A DNA stretch of 64,000 nucleotides from the NCBI GenBank assembly GCA_028287035.1, contig JAQBQL010000212.1, forward strand, positions 1-64,000, in the 5' to 3' direction. The notes beneath the pieces were generated by a model. It had not been told where the DNA came from, searched no databases, and was given only the letters and a program-made list of their open reading frames with translations. The DNA is from Labilithrix sp. Its GTDB lineage: Bacteria; Myxococcota; Polyangia; Polyangiales; Polyangiaceae. Positions within the stretch are counted from its first letter, which is position 1, and each line of letters opens with the position of its first letter. Below, piece after piece: positions 1-11,619 of the stretch. Made by a program: the position numbers and the translations under genes.

Positions 1-103
1 CGCCGCCGCGCGCCCGCCGCCATCCGCCGCGTCCGCCTCGAGCGTTCCCGAGCCGGCGGCGAGCGCCGCCGTCCCGAACCGCGCCCTCACCGACCGGAAG
101 TGA
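1..103 (+). CDS. 3' end of an unidentified Ala-rich protein (partial)
   Basis: An open frame enters from the left edge and stops at TGA 101-103. It encodes about 33 residues rich in Ala, Pro and Ser, ending in LTDRK. Only the tail is present, so no family can be named. Its composition resembles the low-complexity ends of other envelope or kinase proteins in this window. It converges on hemW, which ends 15 bases further on. It could also be non-coding, because GC-rich sequence often leaves such frames open by chance. Confidence 0.3.
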   Translation, partial: AAARPPPSAASASSVPEPAASAAVPNRALTDRK

Positions 104-118
104 GCCGCCGCTCGGCGG

Positions 119-1324
119 TCAGAAGAGGCGAGCCGCGATGTCGTCCGTGAAGAGCCACGCGGCGCGCGGGATGGTGACGACGTCGCCGTCGCGCGCGAGC
201 CGGCCGCGCGCCACGAGCTTGTCGGCGGCGAGCGTGCGCTCGGCGGTCCAAGGCTCGACCCCGAGATCGCGCCCGGCGCGCCCCAGGTCGAGGCCGTCGG
301 CGAGGCGGAGGCCGAGCATGATCCGCTCGCGCAGGAGCGCCTCGGCATCCAGCGTCTCGGCGAACATCGTGAGCCCGTCGCCCTCACCGAGCACGTCGTC
401 GCCGAGCGCGCGCGTCCCTTCGACGTAGCGCTTCGGCTCGATCGCATTGCGCCAGCGGAGGCCGGCGCGCACGGTCGTGGGCTCGGCGTCCCGCGCGAAG
501 CCGAACGCCGCGCAGCCGAGGCCGACGTACTCGTCGCCGCGCCAGTACGCGAGGTTGTGCCGGGCCTCCTGGCCGGGCACCGCGTAGTTGGAGATCTCGT
601 AGTGCCGGAGACCGCGCGCCTCGAGGGTCTCCTCGATGGCGAGGAAGGCGTCGGCGACCACCGCCTCGTCGGCCATCGGGAGCAGCCCGCGCTTGCGGCG
701 CTCCCCGAACTGCGTCCCGGGCTCGATCGTGAGCTGGTAGCAGGAGAGGTGCTGGAGACCGGTGCCGGCGAGGGCGTCGGCCTGCGCGCGCGCGTCCTCG
801 ATCGGCTGGTCGGGAAGGCCGAAGATGAGATCGGTCGACACGCGTGCGATGCCGGAGGCGAGCCCCGCCTCGATCGCCTTCCGCGCGCCGTCCGGATCGT
901 GGAGTCGACCGAGGAAGCGCAGCTGCTCGGCCCGGAGCGACTGGGTTCCGATCGACAGACGGTTCACGCCGACGTCGCGAAGCGCTCGCGCGCGCTCGAG
1001 ATCGAGTGACGTCGGATTGCACTCCACCGTGACCTCGACCTCCGTGCCCGCGGTCGCCGGGAAGATCGCCCGCAGCCGCGCGAGCACCCGCCCGAGCTCA
1101 CGCGGCTCCCACAGGCTCGGCGTTCCGCCGCCGAAGAAGATGCTCGAGATGGTGAGCGGGCGGCCGGCCTTCGCGAGCTGCCGCGCGCGCTTCTCGGCCT
1201 CGCGGACCACCGCATCGGCGTACCCGACGTGGTCGATGTCCTCGCGCTCCGACGCGTAGCTGACGAAATCGCAGTACGGGCACTTCGCAAGGCACCACGG
1301 AAAATGCACGTAGATGGATGCCAA
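119..1324 (-). CDS. hemW: HemW-like radical SAM heme chaperone (HemN family)
   Basis: Radical SAM protein of the HemW/HemN family, 401 residues. The cluster-binding Cys triad CxxxCxxC is at residues 11, 15 and 18, in the HemW context FPWCLAKCPYC. The SAM-binding GGGTPS motif is at 65-70. The C-terminal part matches the HemN_C region. HemW proteins bind heme and hand it to haem enzymes; many are misannotated as oxygen-independent coproporphyrinogen III oxidase. True HemN carries a longer N-terminal region with an extra cysteine, which is missing here, so HemW is preferred. The start is TTG at 1324, chosen because the family begins just before the Cys motif; no clear ribosome binding site precedes it. 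It is read in the same direction as the kinase upstream, with a gap of about 36 bases. Confidence 0.88.
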   Translation of the reverse strand: MASIYVHFPWCLAKCPYCDFVSYASEREDIDHVGYADAVVREAEKRARQLAKAGRPLTISSIFFGGGTPSLWEPRELGRVLARLRAIFPATAGTEVEVTVECNPTSLDLERARALRDVGVNRLSIGTQSLRAEQLRFLGRLHDPDGARKAIEAGLASGIARVSTDLIFGLPDQPIEDARAQADALAGTGLQHLSCYQLTIEPGTQFGERRKRGLLPMADEAVVADAFLAIEETLEARGLRHYEISNYAVPGQEARHNLAYWRGDEYVGLGCAAFGFARDAEPTTVRAGLRWRNAIEPKRYVEGTRALGDDVLGEGDGLTMFAETLDAEALLRERIMLGLRLADGLDLGRAGRDLGVEPWTAERTLAADKLVARGRLARDGDVVTIPRAAWLFTDDIAARLF

Positions 1325-1360
1325 GGCGGCGGGACCATAGCGCAGCGCGGCGCGCGTCGC

Positions 1361-3043
1361 TCAGAAGAGGCCAGGATCGCCGCTCGGCGCAGCAGGCGCG
1401 GGCGTGGCGGTCGCCCTTGGCCGTGGCCTTCGCGGTGCGAGCGGCGCCGCCGCCTTCGCCGAGCCGGCGCCCTCGAACACGCGCGGCGTCGCTTCCGCCG
1501 GAGCCGCGGATGCAGCACGTGCCGCCGCTGCCTCGGCCGGCGCCGCGGCGTCGACCTTCGCCGCGAGGTCGGCGGTGGTTACCGCGTCGGCCGTCCCAGA
1601 CGTGGCGACGGAAGCGGCCGGTCCGGCGCGCGCCGTCTCCCGCGCGACGGCGCGCGATCCGTAATAGGCCCCCGCGAACGCGCAGCCGGCGAGCACCACC
1701 AGGGCGCCCACCAGCGTGCCGGCTCCGGGGCGGAAGGATGCTCGCGGCGCTCCGCTCACGAGCCGCTCGGCCGGAGGGTGCGCGGCGCCGCGGGGTGAGG
1801 CTGCCCCATCTGCCACGCCTCGCCCGGCCGGGGGCGGGACGGGCAGGTGCGCGACCGGCGAGGTCTCGAGCCGCGCCGTCCGCTGCGGCGGCGGCGCATC
1901 CTGGCGCGGCCACTCGGCGAGCGGCTGCGTGGCGACGCGGGCCTTGGCGTCCTGTCCGCCCGACAGCAGCGTCTTGATGGGCACCGGCCCGCCCGCATCC
2001 CGCGACGGCAGCGTCCGCGCGAGGTCCGCCGCAGGCAGCAGCGCCGCGAGCGCCCTGGCCTCCTGCGCCTGCGCCCGGCGCGCGGCCACGAGGGCAGGGG
2101 AGGACTCGGTCGAGAGGGCGACGCTTCCGGCGGGAGCGCCCACCTCCACCTGCGTCACCGACCCGAGGCCCGCCCGCGCCTGCTGGGTGGCGGCCTCGCC
2201 GACGTCGCCCCGATCGCCCGACGCCGCGCCGAAGACGCGCACCGGACGCCCGCTCCGTGCGTCCTCGAGCGCCGAGACCACCTCGTCCATCGACGCGAAG
2301 CGTTCCTCCGGCACGAGCGCGAGCATCCGGCTCACGATGCGCCCCACGACCGGCCCGACCTCGGGCGTGACCTCGTCGAGAGGAGACGGCTCGGGCACGC
2401 CCGCGAGCGCGCCGCCCGGGTGGCTGCCGGAGAGGAGCTCGTACGCGAGGAGCCCGCAGGAATACTGGTCGGAGCGCCCGTCCACCGCGCCGCCCGCGAG
2501 CTGCTCCGGGGCCATGTAGCGCGGCGTGCCGAGCACGTGGCCGTGCTGCGTGCGGAAGCTCCCGTCGACGAGCGGCCTCGCGAGCCCGAAGTCGAGCACC
2601 TTCACCGCGCCCTCGTCCGACACCATCACGTTCGCCGGCTTCACGTCGCGGTGGACGATGCCGGCCTTGTGCGCGGCCGCGAGCGCCCGGGCGATGTCGA
2701 GCAGCCACCCCACCTTTCGCGCCACTGGCACGGCTCCGTCGCCCACGTCGGCGGACAGCGGCGCGCCCTGCACGAGCTCCATCACGATGTAGACGATCCC
2801 CTCGTGGTCGCCGATGTCGTGGATGGCCACCGTGCTCGGATGGGTGAGCCCTGCCGCGGCCCGCGCCTCGCGGAAGAGGCGCGAGACGGAGCCTTCGTCC
2901 TCGCGGTCGGCGCGGAGCACCTTGAGCGCCACCTTGCGGTGGAGACGGGTGTCGTGCGCGCGATACACCTCGCCCACCCCGCCTCGCCCGATGAGCGATT
3001 CGATCTCGTAACGCTCGAACGTTTCCCCCGGCGCGATCGGCAC
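1361..3043 (-). CDS. Transmembrane Ser/Thr protein kinase (Hanks type)
   Basis: Eukaryotic-like Ser/Thr kinase of 560 residues. The Gly loop GRGGVG is at 19-24, the ATP-anchoring Lys in VALK at 41, the catalytic HRD at 131-133 followed by KPANV, and DFG at 151-153, so the kinase should be active. A long Ala/Pro/Arg-rich linker of about 170 residues follows. A single hydrophobic stretch (LVGALVVLAGCAFAG) near residue 445 would anchor it in the membrane, leaving a low-complexity tail outside. The tail has no recognisable sensor domain such as PASTA. The start is GTG at 3043. It is divergent from relA. The kinase at 19937-21190 has the same plan and very similar catalytic-core wording, so the two are probably paralogues. 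The substrate cannot be told from the sequence. Confidence 0.9.
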   Translation of the reverse strand: MPIAPGETFERYEIESLIGRGGVGEVYRAHDTRLHRKVALKVLRADREDEGSVSRLFREARAAAGLTHPSTVAIHDIGDHEGIVYIVMELVQGAPLSADVGDGAVPVARKVGWLLDIARALAAAHKAGIVHRDVKPANVMVSDEGAVKVLDFGLARPLVDGSFRTQHGHVLGTPRYMAPEQLAGGAVDGRSDQYSCGLLAYELLSGSHPGGALAGVPEPSPLDEVTPEVGPVVGRIVSRMLALVPEERFASMDEVVSALEDARSGRPVRVFGAASGDRGDVGEAATQQARAGLGSVTQVEVGAPAGSVALSTESSPALVAARRAQAQEARALAALLPAADLARTLPSRDAGGPVPIKTLLSGGQDAKARVATQPLAEWPRQDAPPPQRTARLETSPVAHLPVPPPAGRGVADGAASPRGAAHPPAERLVSGAPRASFRPGAGTLVGALVVLAGCAFAGAYYGSRAVARETARAGPAASVATSGTADAVTTADLAAKVDAAAPAEAAAARAASAAPAEATPRVFEGAGSAKAAAPLAPRRPRPRATATPAPAAPSGDPGLF

Positions 3044-3182
3044 GACGTCGGGGCGGAGCGTATCAGGGTTATCGCCGATATCGGGAAGTGGCGGGGCGCG
3101 TGCCGTTGCCTGCGTGAAACCCGGGTGGTACTTTGAGTATGGCGACCGTTCTCTGCGGATGCGGACGACGCTCGATCACAAA

Positions 3183-5357
<2,175 letters not shown>

Positions 5358-5400
5358 CGCCTTGTGAACGGGGCGGGGCAGGGCTAAGTCCCGCACCGTC

Positions 5401-6807
5401 ATGACGGTCACAGTCGTTGGTGGTGGTCTCGCCGGCTGCGAAGCAGCATTCCAGCTCGCGGAGCGCGGGATCGACGTCGTGCTCGTGGAGCAGAAGCCTC
5501 ACGCCCGCACGCCGGCCCAGAACACCGACGACCTCTGCGAGCTCGTCTGCTCGAACTCGATGCGCGGCGCCGCGCTCGTCAACGCGGTGGGCCTCCTCAA
5601 GGAGGAGCTCCGGCGCGCGGGCTCGCTCGTGCTGTCCTGCGCGGACGTCGCCAAGGTGCCGGCCGGCGGCGCGCTGGCCGTCGACCGCGAGGTGTTCGCG
5701 CGCGTCGTCACCGAGCGCATCACGAACCATCCCCGCATCACGCTCCGTCACGAGATCATCCGCGGCATTCCCGAGGCCTCGCCCGAGCATCCCGTCATCC
5801 TCGCGACCGGGCCGCTCACGGGCGACGAGCTCGCCGCCGACATCGCCCGCGTGGTCGGGGCCGAGCACCTCGCGTACTACGACGCGATCGCCCCGATCGT
5901 GAGCGCCGATTCGATCGACGAGGCGAAGGTGTTCCGGCAGTCTCGCTGGGGCAAGGGCGCGCCCGTCGATCCCACGGCCGAGGCGGGCGCCGAGAAGGAG
6001 CGCTCGGCGCTCGATGCCGAGGCGCTCGGCGACGAGGCGTACATCAACTGTCCGTTCGACGAGGCTGGCTACAAGGCATTCGTCGCCGCCATCGTGGACG
6101 CGCAGAAGGTCGAGCCGCGTGCGTTCGAGGACGTGAAGTACTTCGAGGGCTGCCTGCCGGTCGAGGTGATGGCTTCGCGCGGCGAGATGACCCTCGCCTT
6201 CGGGCCAATGAAGCCGGTCGGCCTCACCGATCCCCGCACCGGCCGGCGTCCCTACGCCGTCGTGCAGCTCCGCGCCGAGGACGTCGCGTCGACCGCGTAC
6301 AACCTGGTGGGCTTCCAGACGCGCATGACCTGGACCGATCAGGCGCGCGTGCTCCGGATGATCCCCGGCCTCGAGCAGGCGGAGTTCCTGCGGTTCGGCA
6401 GCGTCCACCGCAACACGTTCGTCGACTCGCCGAAGCTCCTCGACGAGCGCATGCAGCTGCGCGCGCGGCCCGGCGTCTTCCTGGCCGGGCAGGTCACCGG
6501 CGTCGAGGGCTACGTCGAGAGCTGCGCGGGCGGCTTCCTGTGCGCGCTCCTCCTCGCGCAGTCGCTCAAGGGCGAGGCGCTCCGCCCGCCGCCCGAGACG
6601 ACCGCCCTCGGCGGGATCCGCACGCACCTCATGCGCCCGAACGAGCGCTTCCAGCCGTCGAACATCACGTGGGCGTGCATGCCGCCGCTCGCCGACAAGA
6701 AGGAGAAGCGGCTCAAGAAGCGCGAGCGCTACGAGCGCATGTCGGAGCGCGCCATCGCCGATTTCGACGCGTGGTTCGCGAGCCTCGGCGCCCCGCCGGC
6801 GCCCTGA
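5401..6807 (+). CDS. trmFO: Folate/FAD-dependent tRNA (uracil-54-C5)-methyltransferase TrmFO
   Basis: Flavoprotein of 468 residues that makes 5-methyluridine at position 54 of tRNA, using methylenetetrahydrofolate and reduced FAD. The FAD-binding GGGLAG is at residues 7-12, followed by a GidA-like fold. Family markers include the [14 protein letters not shown] stretch, [12 protein letters not shown], and the [15 protein letters not shown] block near the C terminus. The length is close to the family norm, with a short Lys/Arg-rich tail. It starts at ATG 5401, a few bases after a weak purine-rich stretch. It is probably co-transcribed with relA and converges on the response regulator gene, with a gap of only 6 bases. 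Confidence 0.94.
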   Translation: MTVTVVGGGLAGCEAAFQLAERGIDVVLVEQKPHARTPAQNTDDLCELVCSNSMRGAALVNAVGLLKEELRRAGSLVLSCADVAKVPAGGALAVDREVFARVVTERITNHPRITLRHEIIRGIPEASPEHPVILATGPLTGDELAADIARVVGAEHLAYYDAIAPIVSADSIDEAKVFRQSRWGKGAPVDPTAEAGAEKERSALDAEALGDEAYINCPFDEAGYKAFVAAIVDAQKVEPRAFEDVKYFEGCLPVEVMASRGEMTLAFGPMKPVGLTDPRTGRRPYAVVQLRAEDVASTAYNLVGFQTRMTWTDQARVLRMIPGLEQAEFLRFGSVHRNTFVDSPKLLDERMQLRARPGVFLAGQVTGVEGYVESCAGGFLCALLLAQSLKGEALRPPPETTALGGIRTHLMRPNERFQPSNITWACMPPLADKKEKRLKKRERYERMSERAIADFDAWFASLGAPPAP

Positions 6808-6813
6808 ACGAGC

Positions 6814-7194
6814 TCAGGCCGCGGGGTCGGCGGGCTTGCTCGACTGCAGCACCTCGTCGATGCACTTGACCAGCTCGACGAGCGTGAACGGCTTCTGGAG
6901 GAAGCACTGCCAGAGCGCCTCGTCGCTCTTGTTCGGAGCGCGCACCGCGCTCATGAGGACGACCGGGATGCCGCGCAGGCGCTCCTCGCCGCGGATCCAC
7001 CGGGCGAGCTCGACGCAGTCGAGGAAGGGCATCATCAGGTCGGTGATGATGATGTCCGGCAGCTCGTGGGCGAGCAGCGCCTTCGCCTCCGCGCCGTCCG
7101 ATGCGGAGACCACCTCGAACCCGCGGTCCTCCAGCACCAGGGTGAGGACCTCGGCGATGTCGAGCTCGTCGTCCACGATGAGCGCCCGCGTCAT
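6814..7194 (-). CDS. Single-domain response regulator
   Basis: Stand-alone receiver domain of 126 residues with no output domain. The acidic pocket is at Asp8-Asp9, the phospho-acceptor Asp is at 52 in ITDLMMP, the switch Ser at 82 and the conserved Lys at 101 in LQKPF, so it should accept a phosphate. Its ATG overlaps the stop of the KaiC-like gene by 4 bases (ATGA), which points to translational coupling. The natural partner is the histidine kinase two genes upstream in the same run. With no DNA-binding or enzyme domain, it most likely acts by protein contact or as a phosphate carrier or sink. Confidence 0.92.
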   Translation of the reverse strand: MTRALIVDDELDIAEVLTLVLEDRGFEVVSASDGAEAKALLAHELPDIIITDLMMPFLDCVELARWIRGEERLRGIPVVLMSAVRAPNKSDEALWQCFLQKPFTLVELVKCIDEVLQSSKPADPAA

Positions 7195-8756
7195 CGACGT
7201 CTCCGGGTCGTGGCCCGCTTCTTCGCGATCTTCTTGACCGCTCCTGCCGGGCGCGCCTTCGGCTCGACTCCGCGATCGACGAAGGAGGCGCTGCCAGTGA
7301 GGATGTGCGAAGCGGAGTCGAACGTGTCCGCCACGCGAATGCCTTCGGGCGTGATGAAGAACTCGCGGATGTGCGAGTCGTAGGCGCTCTCGCGGGACTT
7401 CAGGATGGCGACGAGGCGGCGCAGCTCCGAGCCGAACTCCACGTGGCGGAGGAGGACGATGTTCTCGACGATGGCCGCGAACTCCTCGTTCGGGAGCTCC
7501 ACGTTCGCGTGGAAGAGCGGGGTCTCCTCGGCCACGACGGTGGTGACGTCGAGCTCCCGCAGCTGGTGGGTGAGGGCCGAGAAGAACCGCTTCAGCCGGT
7601 CCGGATAGACGGCCGCGTCGCGGAAGCCGCTCACGCCGTCGATGAAGAGGCGCATGCGCGGCACCTTGCGCTCACGGATCCGCTCGAGGAGGCGCTCCGC
7701 GAGGGAGTCCATGTTGTGCTCGAGCGGCGGCTGCCACTGGATCTCGACGAGACCCGCATCGACCGCCTGCTGGAGGTCGATGCCGAGCGAGTGCGCCTTG
7801 TCGACGAGCCGCGGGGGCGTCTCGTAGAAGCCGAAGTAGACGCCAGGCTCGCCGCGCCGCGCGCCCTCCGCCAGGAACTGCAGACCGAGCACCGTCTTGC
7901 CGGTGCCGGCCGCGCCGAGCAGCATGGTCGCGGAGCTGCTGAGCACGCCGCCCCCGAGCATGGCGTCGAGCGCCGGCACCCCGAACTGCACGCGCGCGCG
8001 GTCCTCGGCGGCGTGCTCGGGGGGGCTCGCGAACGCGACCTCCGTACGCGGGTGGACGAGGAGGCCTCGGGGACCGATCTGGACCTCGTGCCGGCCGAGG
8101 AGCGCCGCGGAGCCGCGCATCTTGTGCACCGCGAGCTCGCGGACCGCGCGCGGGCCGACCTGGCGATGGGTGAGCTCGATCACGCCGTCCACCATCGCTG
8201 CGCCCTGCGCGTCCTCGGCGAAGCTCGGCGAGAGCAGCATCACCGTGCAGTCGAAGAGGATGCCGAACGTCTGCAGCTCGCGGACGAAGCGCTGGAAGGC
8301 CAGCGCGTTCTCGGCGCGGCGCTCGAGCGGCTGCACGCCGTCGACGACGAGCATGGAGGCTCCGCGCTTCTGGATCATCTTGCGCAGGAGATCGCGGACG
8401 CCGTCGAGACCGAGCTTGTTCAGCGCCGGGAACCCGCTCACGTAGTGGATGCGCGAGCCGACCTGTTCGACGTCGAAGAACTCCATGCCCTCGAGGTGCC
8501 CCAGCATCCGGCCGTGGCTCTCAGCAAGCATCGTCACGAACACGGACGTCTCGCCGCGCCTCGCGCGGTTGAAGCAAAGCTGGTTGGCGAGGATCGTCTT
8601 CCCCGCGCCGGGCACGCCGGCGACGAGATAGACGCCGCCGCGCAGCAACCCGCCGCCGAGGATGTCGTCGAGGCGATGGACCCCGGTCTCGATGCGTGAG
8701 GGGGCGATGACCTGGGGTGCGTCAGCGATGCGTTCGAGTCGGTGTTGATCAGCCAT
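7191..8756 (-). CDS. Double-domain KaiC-like ATPase
   Basis: RecA-superfamily ATPase of 521 residues with two tandem KaiC domains. The first has Walker A GVPGAGKT at 47-54 and the second GAAGTGKT at 281-288. Each Walker A is preceded by the LDxxLGGG signature typical of KaiC (about 29-36 and 263-270). The C-terminal tail is basic (KKIAKKRATTRRRR). This is the CI/CII layout of cyanobacterial KaiC, but no kaiA or kaiB is in the window. Similar proteins outside cyanobacteria are signalling ATPases of largely unknown role. The gene overlaps the histidine kinase by 8 bases and the response regulator by 4, so all three are probably one functional unit. The catalytic Glu pairs after Walker A are only partly conserved, so autokinase activity is uncertain. 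Confidence 0.88.
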   Translation of the reverse strand: MADQHRLERIADAPQVIAPSRIETGVHRLDDILGGGLLRGGVYLVAGVPGAGKTILANQLCFNRARRGETSVFVTMLAESHGRMLGHLEGMEFFDVEQVGSRIHYVSGFPALNKLGLDGVRDLLRKMIQKRGASMLVVDGVQPLERRAENALAFQRFVRELQTFGILFDCTVMLLSPSFAEDAQGAAMVDGVIELTHRQVGPRAVRELAVHKMRGSAALLGRHEVQIGPRGLLVHPRTEVAFASPPEHAAEDRARVQFGVPALDAMLGGGVLSSSATMLLGAAGTGKTVLGLQFLAEGARRGEPGVYFGFYETPPRLVDKAHSLGIDLQQAVDAGLVEIQWQPPLEHNMDSLAERLLERIRERKVPRMRLFIDGVSGFRDAAVYPDRLKRFFSALTHQLRELDVTTVVAEETPLFHANVELPNEEFAAIVENIVLLRHVEFGSELRRLVAILKSRESAYDSHIREFFITPEGIRVADTFDSASHILTGSASFVDRGVEPKARPAGAVKKIAKKRATTRRRR

Positions 8757-9849
8757 GGGCTCTTGCTGGGACGGCCTTCGGGAGTCGCACGGTGAAGGTG
8801 GTCGCCTCGGGGTTGCTCGCGGTGAGCTCGGCGTCCCCTCCGTGTGCGCGCGCGATCTCTCGCACGATATAGAGCCCGAGGCCGAGATTTCCGTTGCGCG
8901 AAGGCCCCGCGGTGCCGCGCTCGAACGGCGCGAAGAGGGACCCGCGCAGCGCCACCGGGATGGGCTCGCCGCGACTCTCGACCCGCACGTGGAGCCCTCC
9001 TTCTGCCCCGAGGCTGACCCGAACCGGCGCGTCGGGGTCGCCGTGCTGGAGCGCGTTGCCGATCAGGTGCGAGAGCAGCTGCGCGAGCCGCTCGCGGTCC
9101 CAGCGGCCACGGACCGATGGCTCGGCGTCGAGCTCGATCACCCGGCCGGGGCTGGCGAGGCGCAGATCCTCCACCACCTCACGCGCGAGGACGGACGCGT
9201 CGCAGGGTGCCGGCTCGAGGAGGAGCTTCGCGTCGTGCTGCGTCCGCGCGTAGTCGAAGAGGTCCCGGAGCATGCGCACCATCCGACCCGCACTGGCTGC
9301 CGCGCGCTCGGCCGCCCGGTGGGTCGGGCCACGCAGCTGCGGATCGTCGAGGACGAGCCCGAGGGCCATGGTGATCGCACTGAGCGGGTTCCGCAGATCG
9401 TGGCTCAGGATGCCGAGGATGTGGTCCCGGAAATCGGCGTCGGCGCGGACCGAGGCGTGCGAGCGCGCCATGAGCTCCTCGGCGGCGTCGGCCATCGCCC
9501 GGTCGAAGAAGCGGTGAACGCGGCGGACCACGTCCTCGTCCGCCATGCCTTTCTCGGCGAGGTGCTCGACCGTGACCTCGCGCAGGATGGTGAGGTCCTC
9601 GAGCGCCGCACGCACGCCGTACTGCTGGAACGCGCGGTGACGGTCCGGCTGCGGCGGCAGGCGCCGGCCCGTGCCCTCGAGCTCCTCGGCGAGCTCGCGC
9701 AGGATGACGGGCACGTGCTCGCGGAGCGACGGCCGGGGCCCGAGCTTTCCCCCATGTGGCATCTCGGCGCGTACACGCTCCTGCCACGTGGCGAGGATGA
9801 GCGGGTGGTCGATGCGCAGGTGCTGGGCGAACGACGGGGAGGCAGACAT
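8749..9849 (-). CDS. Sensor histidine kinase with RsbRD-like N-terminal domain
   Basis: Soluble histidine kinase of about 366 residues. The N-terminal helical region of about 130 residues resembles the RsbRD or sensory-histidine-kinase input domain (DHPLILATWQERV wording). The DHp H-box is HDLRNPLS with the phospho-accepting His at about 150. The HATPase domain shows the N-box (GNALQHGD) and G-box (GLGLYIVREIARAHGG). No membrane segment is seen. The ATG at 9849 is chosen; an in-frame GTG at 9888 would add 13 residues, and neither has a clear ribosome binding site. It is the first gene of the HK-KaiC-RR run and overlaps the KaiC-like gene by 8 bases. It lies about 60 bases after the solute-binding-protein gene, so read-through from the sulfur operon is possible. 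Confidence 0.88.
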   Translation of the reverse strand: MSASPSFAQHLRIDHPLILATWQERVRAEMPHGGKLGPRPSLREHVPVILRELAEELEGTGRRLPPQPDRHRAFQQYGVRAALEDLTILREVTVEHLAEKGMADEDVVRRVHRFFDRAMADAAEELMARSHASVRADADFRDHILGILSHDLRNPLSAITMALGLVLDDPQLRGPTHRAAERAAASAGRMVRMLRDLFDYARTQHDAKLLLEPAPCDASVLAREVVEDLRLASPGRVIELDAEPSVRGRWDRERLAQLLSHLIGNALQHGDPDAPVRVSLGAEGGLHVRVESRGEPIPVALRGSLFAPFERGTAGPSRNGNLGLGLYIVREIARAHGGDAELTASNPEATTFTVRLPKAVPARAHG

Positions 9850-9912
9850 TCCAACGGCCTGGCCCCGCAAGAGCACGCTCCGTGCCACGCGCTGACCGCG
9901 GCGGAACGCCCC

Positions 9913-10893
9913 TCAGCCGAGGAGGCCCTCGATGCCGAGGCCAGGCGGAACGAAGCCGAGGCTTGCCGACTCGGCAGCAAAGCGCTGGATGCTGGCGTGG
10001 ACGGGATCGCTCGTGAAGTCGACGAAGCTCCAGGCGGCATCGAAGTCGCTCCGCCTGCCCGGGCTGCCGACGCGCCGCACGAGCTCCGCATAGGCCTCGT
10101 CACGGCACCGCGCGGGGTCGGCGAGCGCCCGTGACACCTCGCGCGCGAGGGCCTCCCGGAGGCGGAGCACCTCGGGATCGTGCGCCCGCGCCCCGCGCGT
10201 CACGAGGATCGCGCTCGCAAAGCGGCGGCCTTCCCAGAGATCGCGCTCGTCGAGCAGGCGGACGGCCTCGAGCTCGCGAACGATCCGCGTCGGCCAGGGC
10301 TCGGGTAGCCATGCGCCGTCGATCTCGCGCGTGCTCATCTGCGCGAGGACGACGGCGCCGGTGATCGCGTTGACGTGCACGTCGCCGCCGGCCGTCGCGT
10401 CGCGCAGCCCGTGCTCGGCGAGGTAGGAGCGGAGCGTGAGATCCTGCGTGGTGCCGATCTGCGTGACCGCCAGCCGCTTGCCGTGCAGGTCCGCCGGTCC
10501 GCGGATCCCCGAGCTCCTCGTGACCACGAACGAGGCTCCGCCCGACGAGCAGCCGGCGAGCACCCGCAGCCCCGTGTCGCCGCCCGAGGAGTGACGCGCA
10601 TGATGAACGATGACCGGCGCCGGGCCGGTGGTGCCGACGTCGATGGCGTCACCCAGGATCGCCTCGGTGACGCGCGGGCCCGAGCGGAAGACCCGCGACT
10701 CGACACGCACCGGCGCGAGGAGCTCCGCGATCCTTCCCGAGCCGAGGCCCGCGAGCAGCGGCGCGTGCGTGAGGTTCGCCATCACCCCGACGCGCACGAC
10801 GCCGTGGTCACGTTCGCGCCGACCGAGGGCAACGCCCGCGGCGGCGGTGGCGAGCGCGCCCGCCGCGCCGGCCAGGAACATGCGGCGGTTCAT
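9913..10893 (-). CDS. ABC transporter substrate-binding protein, SsuA/NrtA/TauA type
   Basis: Periplasmic solute-binding protein of 326 residues in the family that binds sulfonates, taurine, nitrate and related anions. A signal sequence with a twin-Arg-like start (NRRMFLAGAAG) covers about the first 24 residues. Family wording follows, such as AILGDAIDVGTTGPAPV and DLHGKRLAVTQIGTT. It is the last gene of the cysC-cysI-cysH operon, 3 bases after cysH. Its ATPase and permease are not beside it but in the divergent operon (14641-16255), so the transporter is split over two arms. No sulfonate monooxygenase (SsuD) or taurine dioxygenase (TauD) gene is nearby. The ligand could therefore be sulfate or another oxyanion rather than a sulfonate; the sequence does not decide. 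Confidence 0.85.
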   Translation of the reverse strand: MNRRMFLAGAAGALATAAAGVALGRRERDHGVVRVGVMANLTHAPLLAGLGSGRIAELLAPVRVESRVFRSGPRVTEAILGDAIDVGTTGPAPVIVHHARHSSGGDTGLRVLAGCSSGGASFVVTRSSGIRGPADLHGKRLAVTQIGTTQDLTLRSYLAEHGLRDATAGGDVHVNAITGAVVLAQMSTREIDGAWLPEPWPTRIVRELEAVRLLDERDLWEGRRFASAILVTRGARAHDPEVLRLREALAREVSRALADPARCRDEAYAELVRRVGSPGRRSDFDAAWSFVDFTSDPVHASIQRFAAESASLGFVPPGLGIEGLLG

Positions 10894-10896
10894 GGC

Positions 10897-11619
10897 TCAG
10901 CGCCCGGACGCGGGGGCCGCGCCGCGCGCCGGGTGGAGGCCGCATTCGGTCTTCGCGAGGCCGCCCCAGCGCCCCGCACGCTCTTCTTCGCCGTCGCGTA
11001 CCGGGCGCGTGCACGGGGCGCAGCCGATCGAGAGGAAGCGCCGCGCCACGAGCGGGTGCTCCGGGAGATCGTGGCGCGCGAGGTATGCCTTCACGTCCCG
11101 AGCAGTGAGCGTCGCGATCGGGTGGACCCGCACGAGAGCTCCCTCTTGCTCGAGGATCGCCGTGTTCGCGCGCTCGGCGCTCTGGTCGCGACGGAGGCCG
11201 GACACCCAGGCGCGGGCCGCCTCCCGGAGCGGCGCCAGCGGGGCCACCTTGTTCAGGCTGCAGCAGAAGTCCGGGTCGGTCCGCTGGATGTCCGCCGGGT
11301 AGGTGGCGAGGAACTCGTCGTGCGTGACGTCCGGGACGAGCACCTTCACCGCCAGCCCGAGGCGGCTCGCCAGACGGTCGCGGTAGGCGAGGGTCTCCGG
11401 GAAGAGGAACCCCGTGTCGATGAAGACGACCGGCAGCTGGGGGCAGACGACGCTCCACAGGTGGAGCAGCACCGCGCTCTGCGCGCCGAAGGAGCTCGTG
11501 AAGAGGAGGTCCGCACCGTAGTGCTCCGCCGCGAAGGCGAGGCGCGCCTCCGGCGTCTCGCCCTCGAGCCGCTCGTTCGCGCGGGCGAGGTCGAGCCCGG
11601 CCGAGGGCAGGGAGGTCAT
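10897..11619 (-). CDS. cysH: Assimilatory APS reductase (CysH family, Fe-S type)
   Basis: Reduces adenylyl-sulfate to sulfite with thioredoxin-type electrons. The catalytic Cys is in TECGLH at about 223. The Cys pairs CC at 119-120 and CxxC at 197-200 (CAPC) match the [4Fe-4S] ligands that mark APS reductases; E. coli-type PAPS reductase lacks them. The FGAQSAV loop and DTGFLFPET are family motifs. About 240 residues, normal length. The ATG at 11619 overlaps the sulfite reductase stop as ATGA, so it is preferred to the GTG three codons upstream. It sits between the sulfite reductase and the solute-binding protein in the leftward sulfur operon. Confidence 0.92.
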   Translation of the reverse strand: MTSLPSAGLDLARANERLEGETPEARLAFAAEHYGADLLFTSSFGAQSAVLLHLWSVVCPQLPVVFIDTGFLFPETLAYRDRLASRLGLAVKVLVPDVTHDEFLATYPADIQRTDPDFCCSLNKVAPLAPLREAARAWVSGLRRDQSAERANTAILEQEGALVRVHPIATLTARDVKAYLARHDLPEHPLVARRFLSIGCAPCTRPVRDGEEERAGRWGGLAKTECGLHPARGAAPASGR

